Shown: positions 1-14,399, counted from the first letter of the stretch. The stretch is DNA of 64,000 nucleotides from Ascarosepion bandense (GCA_037127315.1 JBBBDQ010001273.1:2961501-3025500); one strand, 5' to 3'. A program made the numbers and translations. Notes: generated by a model from the sequence alone, not told the origin.

Positions 1-306
1 CTGTTTCGCTGTATCACAGCTCTTCAGCACAGATGGATTAGCCATTTAGCTTCAAGCCGGGATCAATATCCGACTAATTTGTCATTAGACTAACATCTTA
101 CCACTTGCGTAACAGCAGAGATAGGCAACATTCACAACAGGTTATCTACAGGATGTAAACAAACCCCGATGACTGAGAGCGTTCAATTGGATAGCTGAAC
201 CAAACTGCGTTCAATTTAGTAATCAGATAACGTATCATAAAGCCATAAGTAGTCACCGTTTACATGAAATCTACCCCTCTCTAAAGTGCTTTATCGACCA
301 GTGAGA

Positions 307-308
<2 letters not shown>

Positions 309-344
<36 letters not shown>
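309..344. repeat. (AT)n microsatellite
   Basis: Uninterrupted AT dinucleotide run. The 300 bases before it show no gene, RNA or repeat that I recognise. Confidence 0.95.
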
Positions 345-347
<3 letters not shown>

Positions 348-357
348 TGTATCTATA

Positions 358-1856
358 TCAGATACCTACACTCTATTTTTGATACCTAAATTTTATATCG
401 GATTATTAAAAATAAAAAACATTTTATTAAAACTTTAATTATAGCTTAATTAAACGCTAAATGATTAAATCTATTATTTCCACTAAGCAAAATACTCTGG
501 TCTATTTAAGACAGAAATGAAACAGACATTTGTTGGAATCTAAAATTCTGAGATTTTTTATTTTCAAATTCGGCCATTTTCTGAGCGATCGACTCATTTC
601 AAAACAAAAGTTAATTTTTGGTTTTAAAAATCTTGCAAAAATAAAATATACACCTCTCATCGTTATTTTTTAGAAAATTAGCAAATTTAAAGTTAAATTA
701 ATCTGATTTGAAACAAATATTTTTGTTTATAGTGTGAAATTTAGAATAAAAGTATTTCTTAATCACAACGTTGATCTTTCAAGCAGGCGATGAGAGCACC
801 AGTTATCTATAAGTATTGTGACCAAAAATTGACCTCAGCCAATTTAAGATTTCGTAAGGGAAACAACCCTTGAATCATTCGATCTTTTAATAATAAGTAT
901 CTTATAAGTTTCAATAGTAAAATAAAATATGCAGTTTAACGTAATAAACAAATTGAGAAATGATTTTTAAAATCTTAATTCTAGATGATTTGTTTTAAGC
1001 TTTTCAGTTTTCGATTTCTAATTAAAGATTTTAATGAATTAATAACCGAAGACACTGAGTAACTGGAAGAAATTAAAAATGATTCATATTTTAATTAGCA
1101 AAAAAAAAAAAGAAAACAATTCTTACAAAAATTCATTATTTATGTTTTTCTTCTTCAGAATATGATATCCTAAAATTATATTATTCATAAAAGCAATTAA
1201 AAGTTTATCTACATTCAAAATAGCGTAGATTTAATGTATTTTTTATTTTACTATTTGAATTAGATTTTCGGAAAATAGCCCCGCAATTAAACAAAGAAAT
1301 TAGATGATTTACATTTCCCAATGCATCCTGCATAAAAACTGATAAAAAATTTATATAAATTATGTATTTCTAGAAGTCTTATGCAACTAATTGAAGTGGA
1401 GGGGCGTAACAGATGTAAAAAATATTTTTACCAAGAATTTTCTAAATATAATAATTGCATAAATAATTTCATTTATTTGTGAATAAATTCTGAAATTTTC
1501 AATAAAATCAGAGAATTAGTTGATTTTTGCAAGAATTTTTTAAATTAATGTCTTTCAACGCCAACGAAAACGACTTGCTTAATATTACGTTTTCTTTAAT
1601 AGTCGCATTACGTAAACATGTCATGAATCGCTGACGGAAAACAAAAAAAAGGAGGTTTTAACTGAAATTTGCTACGTGTTAGAAAGGATTAAAATATTTA
1701 AAAACATAATGACAACAAAATTTGATTTTTCTTTTTAATAATAGCATAAACATTTTGATTTTTCTTTGTTTTTATTTAGTTTGATCCCTTTTAACATCAT
1801 ATTTTTAACAACATATGCTGTTTTCTTGGCAATTGAGTGAAGGTACCTAAATTACT
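358..1856 (+). mobile_element. AT-rich TIR element, copy A
   Basis: About 1.5 kb without any long reading frame. It shares its full length, in diverged form, with the copy at 45678-47220 (opposite strand) and partly with copies at 2310, 22440, 57165 and 62550. Shared landmarks in order are the head (gatacctaaattttat), a gcgatcgac block near 585, a (c/t)gatcttttaata block near 880, a gggcgtaacagatgtaaaa block near 1403, and the tail ending in tgaaggtaccta near 1850. The left terminus is decayed compared with the GGTACCTCCAC consensus. I infer a non-autonomous DNA transposon; no transposase is visible. Confidence 0.7.
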
Positions 1857-2309
1857 TCAAACGTTATTATAATGAAATGGACAATCGTATTTGAAATAAA
1901 CTCCTATTGTTATTTTTACTTCAAACAATTTATATTACGTTTATCGGCATGCGCACTCGAGAATTATTATTATAGAGAAAATGTGCTGTCCTGCATTTTC
2001 TTTATTGCCATTCCTCAAGTGCGTATTTCAATTCATTTTGATAATCAGTACATATTTTATATTTTATACGCAGCGCAAATATGGCATTGTCGTTGTCGTA
2101 TCTTCATTTTGTATCCAAGAGTTTAATTTTTTCTTTTCTGATCACCTCATTTATGAAAATGGCATTGATGTCTAAGTAGGCCAATTCTTGCATGGTATTG
2201 GCATTGACTGCATGGTAATGTTGGTGGAGGACAAGGTTGGTATTCTCGATACTTTCTCACTATTTGACTTTTTCTTTTCTCTTCTGATAGTCTTTTCTCA
2301 TTTTCAATA
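1857..2309. other. unassigned AT-rich sequence
   Basis: Short open frames only, with no recognisable domain. A small imperfect repeat (gcatggta...) occurs near 2190-2216. It separates two TIR-element copies. Confidence 0.5.
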
Positions 2310-3260
2310 ACTAACTTTTAAATTGAATTTTAAAAAATAAAAAAAATGTTTTCTTGAAACTTTTATTTTAGCTTAATATAATGCTAAATTATTAAATTTA
2401 CTATATCCAGTAAGCAAAACACTCTGGTGTATTTTAAACATAAATTCTATTGATTAGAATATAAAATTTAGAGAATTTTTTTCAATTTTTTATTTTTTTT
2501 AACGGTTTTGGGCGATCGACACATTTGTAAACAAAAGTTATTTCTCAGATTTAAAAATCTTACAACAATGAAATAAAAATCTGTGACACGTTATTTTTGT
2601 GGAGTTAGCAAATTTAATGTTAAAATAATCTAATTTACACAAGTATTACTTATTTTTAGCATGAAATTTAGAATAAAACTATTTCTTAAACATATTGTTA
2701 AACTTTCTGACCATTTTCCCTATATTTGAAATGTGATGACAGCTCGACAGATGCGAGATAAGAGAAACGTATGTTGATCACAAGTGACATAATTCTATAA
2801 TTTTTTCCTGTAAGGGGAGGAAACCGTGAAACACATGATCTTTTAATATACACATAGAAATTACCATCGAAAACAAAACTTTGAATACACACAGAAAATA
2901 TTAAAATTTACATAAAAAATTCGAAGGCACGACGATTTATATTAAACTTTTCAAACATCGATTAGTAAATATAATCTTCAGTCAGTAACTTAATAACCTA
3001 AAGCCAAGAAATCTCTGAAGTATTTTAAAAATATTTTTGAAACTATGAATTATTATAATTTAAAAAAATGAAAACAATTCTTTTAAAATTTAATTAATAA
3101 TCGATTTATTTTTTTTAGACTATAATACATTTTATATATTATTCATTAAAGTAATTAAAGGCATATCAAAGTAAATAATGTCGCAGTTTTATTGCATCTT
3201 TGATTTTACTATTGGGAGCAGATTTTCGGAAATAAAGTCAAAATGTTTAAAAAAAAGCAA
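2310..3260 (+). mobile_element. AT-rich TIR element, copy B (tail incomplete)
   Basis: Aligns in order with copy A: the gcttaat...gctaaatta block near 2371, cagtaagcaaaacactctgg near 2409, gggcgatcgacacattt near 2510, gtgacacgttatttttg near 2583, and ccgtgaaacacatgatct near 2824. The 3' tail with the terminal repeat was not found, so the copy is probably truncated or decayed there. Confidence 0.65.
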
Positions 3261-3399
3261 AGGATGATTTAAGTTTTCCCCAATAAGTCCTGCGTTTAAC
3301 TAATAAAACCAATTTCCCGACAAGATTTAATTTTTTATTGCACCAATCCCTAAGGGAAGAGAACTTGAATACCTTCATTAAAACCAAAGGATATGAAAC

Positions 3400-3600
3400 T
3401 AGCAGGAATGTTATGCGCGCGGAATATGACGAACTGAGTTCAAGTCCCGTTCTACTCTCTTACATTCTCTTTCGCACAGTTGTCTTTGGGAAAGGCATGA
3501 GTCTATTTCTCCCTACCAATATCAGTTATTGGTTAAGAGAAGAATAGATTGGACTCTTTAGTCTTAGAAGGCAGCTCTTCTAGAAAAAAAACTATTCCGA
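3400..3600 (+). repeat. degenerate tRNA-derived SINE
   Basis: Contains a B-box-like gagttcaagtcccgttc near 3437. It is followed by diverged versions of the SINE body: gggaaaggcatgagtcta near 3488, the 'agttattggttaag' block, and 'ggactctttagtcttagaaggcag'. The order matches the better copies elsewhere, but identity is low and the ends are uncertain. Confidence 0.4.
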
Positions 3601-4098
3601 ATTCAAAATTGTGGAGAATTCGATAGAAATCAGTCTTTTATCAACACAATAATTCAGAGATAATAAGGAAATGTGATATGAGTCATAATCGCCCACTCCT
3701 GAACAGACATTGCTTATATGAATCATTTCCCAAATCATATTTAACGATTATCACTGACATGGAAACTTTAAAGATCTCGGTCTACAGTCCTCTGTCCTGA
3801 CCACTGAACACCACCTGCCACTTGACAAACTTATTGCAAGGTTATTTTTTATTTACACTTTTTTTGAGAAAATTGACAACGCGAAATACAGTTCTGACAA
3901 ATCCTCAGAAAAATGGCGTTCTTGACAAACATCTTTTTCACTTTTCTTTTCTTTTATTTCCAGTACCAAATGAGCGTTCCAAAGCTAGACAAAATTCCGG
4001 AGAAACAGTGGGAAGACACTTGCAGCCATCAAGGTCTCCTGTGATGCTTTTTTGGAACTGGCCGATGGCACACACACATATTCTTGTTTATAGTTAAT

Positions 4099-4432
4099 AT
4101 ATTTTTTTTTATTTCGTTCTTGTGTCTTTCAAGCTCTGTTGTTTTAATAAAGTTAATTGCTGCACATTATTTTACCGTTGATTCCTTCCCGCCTTTTTAA
4201 AATGATTTTTCACTACTTTTGCGGTTTCTATTCTTTGTTTTCTTTTTCTTCCGTACTTGCCTTATTTTCTCTTTTTATGTTATTTACGTCATTTATTGTA
4301 TTTACTTTTTATATGCATTTCTTTCTTTCTTTTTCTTTCTGTCTTTCTTTTTCTTTCTTTCTTTTTTCTTTCTTTCTTATTCTTTCTTTCTTTCTTTCTT
4401 ATTAATTATATTATAAACCCAAATACCAGTGT

Positions 4433-4464
<32 letters not shown>

Positions 4465-4847
4465 TGCACACTGACATATACTTATTTATAACTAGTATTT
4501 TTTTTCATTTCGCTCTTGTGTCTTTTGAAGCTCCGTTGTTTTAATAATGTTCCTTGCTGCACATTATTTTACCGTTGATTCCTTTCCCGCCTTTTAAAAA
4601 TGATTTTTTGCATTCACTTAAGCACACATACCCTTGGGAAAGCTATTAATCCGTCTCTTTCCCCCGTTATGGGTTAAATAATAGGACAGATTTAGTTCTA
4701 TAGTCTTGGATGGCAACCAGTCTACCACAGAAAGCAATGCAACCTACTGCGAGATAACCTTCTGCCCAGTCATGTCTTTCGAGACATGGTCGCCCAAGCG
4801 TGAATCACGTATGGCACTTAACTGACTGATTAAACCTAACTCCCTAC

Positions 4848-4879
<32 letters not shown>

Positions 4880-5060
4880 ATTAACTATATTATAAACCTA
4901 AATACCAGTTTTATTTTTTCTTTCTTTTTTATTTATTTATTTATTGCTAATTATTTATTTTATAAACCTAATTATCAATGTTTTTCTTTCTTTTTTCTTT
5001 ATTTCATATTACTTATTTTATAAACATAATATCTTCGTGTTCTTTCATTCATTCATCCCT

Positions 5061-5095
<35 letters not shown>

Positions 5096-5097
5096 CT
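4099..5097. repeat. (CTTT)n microsatellite field with flanking duplications
   Basis: CTTT tracts lie at about 4320-4402, 4432-4465, 4848-4880 and 5059-5097. A unique block (…tgctgcacattattttaccg…) is present at 4099-4212 and again at 4497-4610. A short 'ttataaaccYaaatacca' block follows the CTTT tracts near 4411 and 4892, with looser versions near 4960 and 5018. This looks like repeated slippage or unequal exchange involving the microsatellite and its flanks. Confidence 0.8.
4607..4837 (+). repeat. tRNA-derived SINE, 5'-truncated
   Basis: The body aligns with the other copies: 'cttgggaaagctattaatccg', 'atgggttaaataataggacag', 'tggcaaccagtctaccacag', 'caacctactgcgag', a hairpin (catgtct-ttcg-agacatg) and the terminal 'atggcacttaactgactga'. 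The tRNA-like head is missing or unrecognisable. Confidence 0.8.
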
Positions 5098-5760
5098 CGT
5101 TTAATAAATGACATTCTCCCTTTTATGTTTTCCTTTCCTTTTTTTTTATCAAACTTTGTTCCGTTATATCTCATAATTTCTGTCTTTAATTTTTACTTTT
5201 GTTTTCTCTCCTTGTTGATTCTTGTTTTTCATTTGAATTCTTCTCAGCATCTTCCGTTCTCATCGATTATTCTCTCGCCCTCTTCTTTTCATATTCTTTG
5301 TAAAAATCTTAATCCTTGTCTTTCATTGCTTTCCCGTTTTCCAATCCACTGTTTTGAACCAATCAAACGCATTTCTCTTTTTTTATTATTCATTTCTTTT
5401 CCTACTCATTTTATTTCCCTTTAAATTTGATTTGGCAGCATAACGTCATCTTCTGTCTTATTTATTACTTCTCCAATTTTTAAATTTCTCCATATATTCA
5501 AATTCTTTTTCTTTTTTTTTTTTTGAGGGGGGAGTGTGCCCTTCTCTTCTTTTTTTCCATTCCTTCATTACTTCTACCAAATTTATATTTCTTTGTGGTT
5601 GATTTTTCAATCTTTCTTTCTTTTTTTTCATTCATTCCCCGGCCTTCATTCATTTTGGTCAAGGGTTAGGACAACTTTTTTCACTTCTCTCTGTCATCCT
5701 TTTATTTCCTGTCTTTCATTCATTCTTCTTTCGTAATTTATCTTCTTCTTCCCTTCCCAG
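5098..5760 (+). repeat. pyrimidine-rich low-complexity tract
   Basis: Strongly T/C-biased sequence continuing the (CTTT)n field. Open frames here code for Phe/Ser/Leu-rich products that simply reflect composition, and I see no real gene. Confidence 0.7.
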
Positions 5761-7432
5761 CCCAAAGATTGATTATTTCTATGACCATCATTGGGAACAT
5801 TGTGCCTAAAAATGAATCAAGCCACAGAGTCCCATGAATCCGTCACCGACTAAGGGTTTGGGTGAGGAGTCTTACTGCTGGATTACACATTAGCTCGGGG
5901 GGCTAACAGCGTCGTTTTGAGAGGCCGGCTGGAAAAAGAGAGACCTTAGGTCTAGATTTCTTGTGTCCAGGGCAAAGGACACGAGAGAAAGAAAGGAGGC
6001 AAAGTAGGTAATAGTCATAAAGAAAATAATGATGTAAAAATAATACTAGAAAGAGGGTGGGTAAAAAAAAATCGGATATCGAGTTAGTGTGGAGACATGA
6101 TGGGCGGCTGGCTGAATTTCGTCCACTCAGTTAAGGGCTCCTCCCGTCTTCGATGCGCGCCGCTTTGAGAATAATAACAACCGATATTGGTCGGACACTA
6201 AGCTAAAGGCTAGACCAGTTATTTCTTTTCTCTCTTCCTCTCGGTATGGATCTGTCACTTCGGCCCTCGTTTCTTCTCCACAATAGACGCTGAAACTGAA
6301 GTGAATCAGAGAGCTGGTCAGGCATTTTATCAAAAAAGTTTTGTTACTAAATGTTCAACCAATAAAAGGCCCAAGAGCCCCTCAACACACTGGGGGATTA
6401 AATGAGTTTGTGGTATGAAGATAGAAATGTGACCGTAATGCAAATTACGAAGATACGTATGATAGGTAACGACTGAAACTAGACAATAACGTTCAGAGTG
6501 TAGTATCAGGGGAAGCATCCCCTCGGGAGACGTCTATAAAGTAACGGCTCTTGGAAAAAACATTCCGAATGAAAAATCTTCTTATCAATGGAATACAAAG
6601 AGAACGAGAAAATTTTTCCCCTGTGTATAGGACATGATTGGTAAAGCGAATCTTTTACATAACTAAGAAGTGAAATAAATTCTGCTGATAAAGAATGCAA
6701 AAATTCGCATAGCTAAATTCTGAGCCGCCTTGAATAGAATGAATTTAATGTGGAAATCTGATCGACTAGACAACTTAAAACGGAGATTCTTTCACGCCAC
6801 TGCAGAGGCGGTGTTTATGTTTGGAGCCACAATTAGGACATTAACTAAAACGTAGAGACTAGGCTTGATGAAACCTACACTCGGATGCTGAGAGCTGTAC
6901 TTAACATACCTCAGAGGTAACATTCAAGTATGTCACAGAGCTCTATGGACTTATCCCTGATATTTCTACGCTATTAAACGAACGTAAAATGTGCTTTTCG
7001 TGATACTGCTGGGGAGCAAAACAAGAACTTTCGTGATCTACTATTCTGGACAGACAGTCGTGGTGCAAGACGTGCTAGTTCTCCTGCAATTATCTACATT
7101 AACCAAATATGTTACGACACAGAATGATCTTCCGACCTTGATGCAGGACCGTGATGTTTGGCGTGATAGACTCATGAATATCCGGGATTGCTCGACCGAA
7201 TAATAAAATACGAATATAATTTCTATGAAACAAGTTGAAATGATAATAAATGAATAAATGAATACAGTTAAATATAATGACCCAAATTATATGATATAAT
7301 ATATTTCATAAATGAAAAAAAAGAAATAATAATTTTCAATGACGTTTGAAATAAGTACCTGAAAGTCACAGGCATCGACTCTGGTAGACAATCACAGCGG
7401 TTAGCGCCATGCTCTTCATGAGACACCACGAA
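5761..7432. other. unassigned sequence
   Basis: Mixed-composition sequence with several open frames of 62-70 codons on both strands. None has a recognisable domain, and there are no splice-bounded exons I would defend. I saw no repeat shared with the rest of the window. Confidence 0.5.
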
Positions 7433-8135
7433 CGGGGACAACTGAACGCCGTCGATTGAGTGCCGTGACAACTCAACACCGAGATAACTCAGCACCAAAA
7501 ACATATTCTTTTATCAGAATAAATGTATTACAGAAAACCTTATTCAGAGAATATTTTCCTTGAAATAAGGCATTTAAAAAACCATTATTAAACAGTATTT
7601 TGGTTTTTAATTATTTTTAATACAATAAATCACAAATTATTAAATAATTTTTAAATATTTTAGAATGCCGATTTACTTTATTAAAAAATAAATTATATTA
7701 TGATTGACTTTATTAAAAATAATTAAAAAACATGCTCAATTTTGTTTCGTATTTTTCAATTTACGAAATAATTAAAAACAATTTTAAGAAATAATTAAAA
7801 GGAATTGCATTTTATTGAATTATTTTTCGATTTACTTATTAAAAATAGTTAAAATAAAATAACTGGTTCATATCTTACGTAATAATCTTCCAAATGCTTT
7901 ATTTAAAAGCTTATTATTGAATCCTTAACTAGAGAATGTTTTAGATAATGAGTTTTCAAATACCTTATTTGAAGAAAAAATATTCACTGATTAATGTTTT
8001 AATTTTTAATATATTACTTTTATTCGGTTATATAAAAAAAAGAAATGTTTTTTTCTGGTGATGAGTTTCATCGGTGTTGAGTTGTCCTAGCGTTCAATCG
8101 GCTGTTCAGTCGGCGGTGTTGAGTTGTCCTGCACC
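7433..8135. mobile_element. MITE with ~75-bp inverted ends and AT-rich core
   Basis: The left end (gggacaactgaacgccg … gacaactcaacaccgag) is an inverted copy of the right end (catcggtgttgagttgtcc … gtgttgagttgtcctgc). Each arm holds two copies of a ~10-bp ttgagttgtc motif, so the termini also contain sub-terminal repeats. The ~560-bp core is almost pure A/T, with 'attaaaaataatta' repeats and no coding capacity. This is the typical architecture of a non-autonomous DNA transposon; the superfamily is unknown. A core-only relative occurs at 27968-28180. Confidence 0.75.
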
Positions 8136-8669
8136 CAACACAAAAGCCAAAATAATGTGAAACCAACTGTTAGAGATCATAAGACAACAAACGAAGCCGA
8201 GAAGCCGATGTGAATCTTTCATTCTACATTTAAGACTTGTCTCTCACACCTTCAGAAGAGAGTGCCATGCAAAGATAGACAGTACCATTTGTCTCGAGAT
8301 GTAAATGGCATGGATGGTTTTAGCGGTGAAAGTATAAACTGGTAGAAATAAATAAAGCATCTCGATAAAACATTTTCCATGAAAACGGCCATCTATTAGC
8401 GAGAGGATTACGACGTAGTGGCTGTAAGAGAGGGCTTCTAGGTTGGAAAATAATTAATCGTTTACAAGGCTACGTAAACTCCTTTGAACACTGTCGAAGC
8501 ATAAAAGAGAAAACGGAGAAGTATCAACCAAGATATTGTGTCAATACTCCATTTTGGACTTTATCTGACCTTTGTAATAGTGCAGGGTAGGAGAAGTCAG
8601 TACCTTCTGGAACGTTCACAGGGAGCCGAACATTTTTCTCAACACAATTCATCATTAACACTCTTGTCG
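8136..8669. other. unassigned sequence
   Basis: No gene, RNA or shared repeat recognised. Confidence 0.5.
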
Positions 8670-8855
8670 AAGAAAAGATAAGAGATGAATGGGAATCAAT
8701 TAGATAAAAGATGGTAATTGACGATTCATTTAAACTTTTGTAGATTGTAGTTATCAGGGAAGTAAGCGAATGGAAAAAGTTTCACAAATAGGAAGTGCAA
8801 GAAAATAAACTGTTAGAGTAGAAAAGACAATATTCAATTGATCCAGTACACACGT
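8670..8855 (-). mobile_element. LINE-A 3' fragment, very old
   Basis: Diverged match to the end of the LINE-A reading frame at 32658-32800. Shared blocks are 'attgtagttatcagggaagtaag', 'ggaagtgcaagaaaataaactg' and 'ttagagtagaaaag', in the same order and orientation. It lacks the 3' tail and all catalytic sequence. Confidence 0.6.
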
Positions 8856-10449
8856 CATGTCACCTAGTATTGAGTTAACAAATCGGACAGTTAAACTAAT
8901 GTTTCTGAGTTCAATCTTTACTTGGTGACCGAGAAATTAGATCTAGTAAACATGTATATTTACTGACGAGTTTCTAAAGATTTGACCAAATAACCAAAGT
9001 TCAGCATTTTTAAAATGTTCTATGCTGGTCAGACCGAGAATTTTCAAACACCTTCCCATATAATGAATTTCGTATATTTATAGTTATTTGTTCAACAAAT
9101 CTAGCTAGGACCCAAACTCACATTTACGGACCATTCTACCACAGAATGTAATGGCGTCAATGCCTACAGGTAGGCAATATTAGGATGAAAACTGATATAC
9201 ATATAGATGAAATCAACGAGACATAGAAGAAAATTGTGGGGGAACGATTCAGTATGTTTTATAGTGTGCTAACAAAACAAAAATATATTAACATGTACAC
9301 TCAGAAAAAGAACAAAAAATAGATATATTTGGCAGAAAACCAAATACATATAGATACGCATTAAAATACAATTGCAATGTAACATGGCTGAAGAAAAACA
9401 GACTAAAGAGTCCATTTTCAGAAAGTCTTGAGACAATAAGTATAGAAGTCAAATGTAACTAACCTACATCAACATATTCAATTTTTCTTTTTTCTTCACA
9501 AAAATAGTCTTTTTGTGTCATCATTATGTAGGGCGAATGAATCGACTATTCAAATATTATTGCAATTTTTCTTCTCAGCTCGTGGATAAAGACGACACGT
9601 TTACTTTAAATTTTAGCTTTCGTTCCAGAAGACTTGATAGAAGAATCTTCATCTATTCAGATGACTGGTTCATTTCTCTGGTGAGGTAGCCAATCACACT
9701 GCATCTTGTACTCGTTAGGTCTCTCCGAGCATTTTCTCATTTGAGATCTGGCCTCTTTACACGAGGTGAAAACGGTCACATCGCCAAAAGTTTATTTCCA
9801 CCTATATCTTAAAATCTTAATCCAGGCATGGTGATGTTCTGGATAATTCCTGGATAGTTCCCGTTTATTTATTTTTTAATTTTACGAGATGCCAGGACTA
9901 GTCGTCTTTTTTTTTCATTCCGATTTTTATAGGGCACCCAGTGAGGTTCAAACTCAGTAAAAAAGGCTGACCAGTCTAGTCTCTTTAAGTATTACTCAAT
10001 GTTAAAAGTCCTTGTGGAATAAAAAATTGTGTAAGTTACTTTTAAGAATCAAAATAGAGAAAACAGCAACCCTGTATAAGTCGTCATTGGGTATATGGGA
10101 ATCTATTTAAAATATGTCTCACAAGAGTGCGAACTAGTTTAATGGATATTGAGGCAGAAAATATTATACAGCCAAAAACCACTAGTTCATTTCTGGATTA
10201 ATGGAGAGAAAAAACTGCGAATTAAATTGCCTGATTCATAGTGGCTATAAAAATAATAAAATCATTTTCTCTCGACTGTAATTACGAGCGTAATTCACCA
10301 AATGTAATAAACAAAATGAAAAATAATTTTTTAAATATCAGCAAATCGCATAGACGGTAAATAAATAATATTTAAAATGAATGGCGTGTCTATTCAAGTA
10401 TGAGTATCCACTAAAAATATCGTTTAAAGAAAGAAAAAAAAAACAGTCA
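8856..10449. other. unassigned sequence
   Basis: No coding region, tRNA or recognised repeat. Some short poly-A/T tracts are present, and 'gaggttcaaactcag' near 9941 resembles a Pol III B box without a supporting context. Confidence 0.5.
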
Positions 10450-10690
10450 TTTAAATACCATACGCAATACACGCTCGGAAGAGACATCACAGACTGGACA
10501 GAAGATTTTCCCGCAGTAGATACTATTACTTTCTGCGGTAGACTGGTTGCCAATCAAGGCTATAGAACCCAATTTGTCCTGCTATTTAACCCATAGCTGG
10601 ACAGATTAATACCTTTCTCACGGGTATTTCCGCGAAAGTGAATGCAACGTATTCAACTGGAATTCGAATTGAGAGACTGAAAGAACGGAG
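10450..10690 (-). repeat. tRNA-derived SINE
   Basis: The plus strand shows the complement of the standard body: 'ccatacgcaatacacgctcgg', 'cccgcagtag', 'tgcggtagactggttgcca', 'aacccatagctgg', 'gcgaaagtgaatgcaacg', then the decayed tRNA-like head (ttcaactggaattcgaattg). The central hairpin is partly deleted. Confidence 0.75.
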
Positions 10691-11254
10691 AAAGAATATG
10701 AGAGAAAGAAAGAAAAGATTAGAAAATGCAATCCTTTAATTGTTTAGACATTGCGTTGCTTATGTTTCGAATAAGAAACAGAGCAGATATGTCATCTGAT
10801 AAAATTTGAACGCGTGAATAAACTTTAAATGCAAGGGAAACTTTGATTGATTGTAAAGCTCTCCGTAGACGAGTTGTCAGATTACGCCGAATCAGTGATT
10901 TCTTCTGGAAAGAGGGAGGAGCGTTCTTAAAAAAAAACGGTAAACGTTAAAATCAGTTATTGCAAATCGCCTGAAGACACCACTCATGGTAGAAACATAG
11001 GTCGCGTAATAACTCGTTTAGAAATGGAATATATATATATATATATATATATATGCAAAACTGCCGATCCTGCTGGATAAATTTTGACCCTTGAATGTAT
11101 GCTATCGAGTTCCCCATCTTAAACCAGACCTTGTGTCACATCCTGTCTCTGTGAAGAGATTTTGTTTAAAAATCCAGATTTCCCATATGTGTGGATAACA
11201 TTTCGGTAAATACCCAGACTTCTGAGAGAGTTCTGATAGAGTGTTCGTTATAGT

Positions 11255-11289
<35 letters not shown>

Positions 11290-12125
11290 CAAAGAATCTA
11301 AGCATATCTTATGCAGTCATGCCTGTGTTCATATAGACATAGCATCATGACATTTTGCAACTGAAACATATTAAATTTAGTACTCAATAAGGCAGCGTAT
11401 TCTGACACTAACGTTAATGCAGAGAATGTGGCTGAACATATATTTCTGTACAGTCATACGTCCGAACACACATATTTCTCAATCTTTCCCGCCTGAAACA
11501 GTTCTCGCGCTTTCCTCTTTAGCCGCCATTGACGTCCAATACGAAATGGTTACAAGACATAGAGTCGGATATGTCAGGAGATAGGCTTCTATATTGAAAG
11601 CAACTCCAATAGAGGGACGGCAGTGAGAGAGAGAGGGGGGGAGAGAGAGAGAGAGAATGTGTATGTGTATATATATATAGAGAGAAAATGAGATGGAGTG
11701 CTGGCGGAGTAGGGGAGCATACTCCAAATAATCTAAAGTGCTTATAGATTTCACAACTAGACGGCCATCTTATAAAGTCGATGCAATAATTTGTCTAGGA
11801 GCGAGACGTTATTGAGCCAATAACATTCAAATTAATATAGCGAGCACACTTAACTCTGTGACATATATCTAATCAACGATCAGCCGACGTCAAATTCGAA
11901 ATAAATCACCCAAATGTTGAAGTTACGCTGTGTTAACTGGCGTCCGCAGGTTGTAAGGCTGTCTCTTCACATTGGACCAGACTGCAGATAACCTTAAATA
12001 TCTACATGGCTCGCTTCTCTTTCTTTCTGCTCATGCAAGGATGGGTTGCATACATGCATGCATATACATGTGCGTGTGTGTGTGTATGATGCAAGAACTG
12101 TATTCATACATACATATACGCAGTA

Positions 12126-12129
<4 letters not shown>
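10691..12129. other. unassigned sequence with microsatellites
   Basis: Contains (AT)n at 11029-11054, (AC)n/(AT)n at 11255-11289, and a GA-rich tract at about 11625-11656. Open frames across these tracts translate only the repeats. No gene recognised. Confidence 0.6.
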
Positions 12130-13511
<1,382 letters not shown>

Positions 13512-13557
<46 letters not shown>

Positions 13558-13718
13558 GATGTCAAATCTGTGAATGGCCAGGATAATACAAAATGATTTA
13601 CTTAATATAAAATATTAAGTGTTAGATCTGTACAGAGAGCTCAATGGAGTATTGATTAAACGTGTATAAATCCGGTATGTGAGTATACGAACACTAGATT
13701 TTGTAGACATGGATGGAG

Positions 13719-13770
<52 letters not shown>
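13512..13770. repeat. (AT)n and (GT)n microsatellites
   Basis: (AT)n at 13512-13554 and (GT)n at 13720-13770, separated by ~165 bp without recognisable content. Confidence 0.95.
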
Positions 13771-13772
<2 letters not shown>

Positions 13773-13828
13773 ACATAGAGGCATTTGTTTGTACATAAGT
13801 GTAAATATGGACATGTGTGTATGTGGAT

Positions 13829-14027
13829 ATTTTTTTTTTATCGTATCACCCCGAGCAAGGCGGTAACGCCACTGATGTGCAGGGGGCTACGTAATAGTGA
13901 AAAGATTGGAAGAGAGAAAGCCGGAAACCACATCCTAAACAGAGAACAAGGGATAAGCCTCTTAACCTGTTCAATAGACGTGGGTGGAGTGTGAACCGGG
14001 CGATAGAAAGATCTATCTACTCCAACG
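13829..14027 (-). mobile_element. LINE-A-derived short element (monomer)
   Basis: About 190 bp, read on the minus strand. The first ~105 bp (ttggagtagatagatctttc, tatcgcccggttcacactcc, ttctctgtttaggatgtgg) match the LINE-A 5' head at 35880-36022. The last ~60 bp (tacgtagccccctgcacatc, accgccttgctcggggtgat) match the LINE-A 3' tail at 32478-32535. It ends in a poly(A) of nine. There is no coding sequence between head and tail. It is presumably mobilised in trans by the LINE machinery; that is inference from the shared tail. Confidence 0.85.
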
Positions 14028-14328
14028 TGTATATATATATATATATATATTGTTTAGAAAACCACACAATATAATAATAACACAAAAAAGATATCAGAGG
14101 AAAAAAGGTAAGTGTATTCAACAAAAGATTAGTCAAATATATACAAAGAATTAAGTCCGATAATATTTCTTGCTGTCCAACGAGCGGCGGTTCAAGTGTT
14201 CTGACTAACAACTCAATCCAACTACACTCACTCAACTGCCCAACACAACACTATTCCCGTTCTCTGTAGGCAGGATTATCTGTATACTATGGAAGAATCC
14301 ATAGAGTGTGTAAATAGGGGTGACCTCC

Positions 14329-14399
<71 letters not shown>
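14028..14399. repeat. (AT)n and (CA)n(TA)n microsatellites with intervening sequence
   Basis: (AT)n at 14028-14050 and (CA)n(TA)n at 14333-14399. The ~280 bp between them carry no recognised feature. Confidence 0.9.

Noticed and set aside
1872..2175. Overlapping open frames of 64-84 codons as possible genes
   Set aside because: No domain, no homologous repeat and AT-rich composition; chance frames.
4157..5424. Phe/Ser/Leu-rich open frames up to 148 codons, looking like membrane proteins
   Set aside because: They translate a T/C low-complexity microsatellite field.
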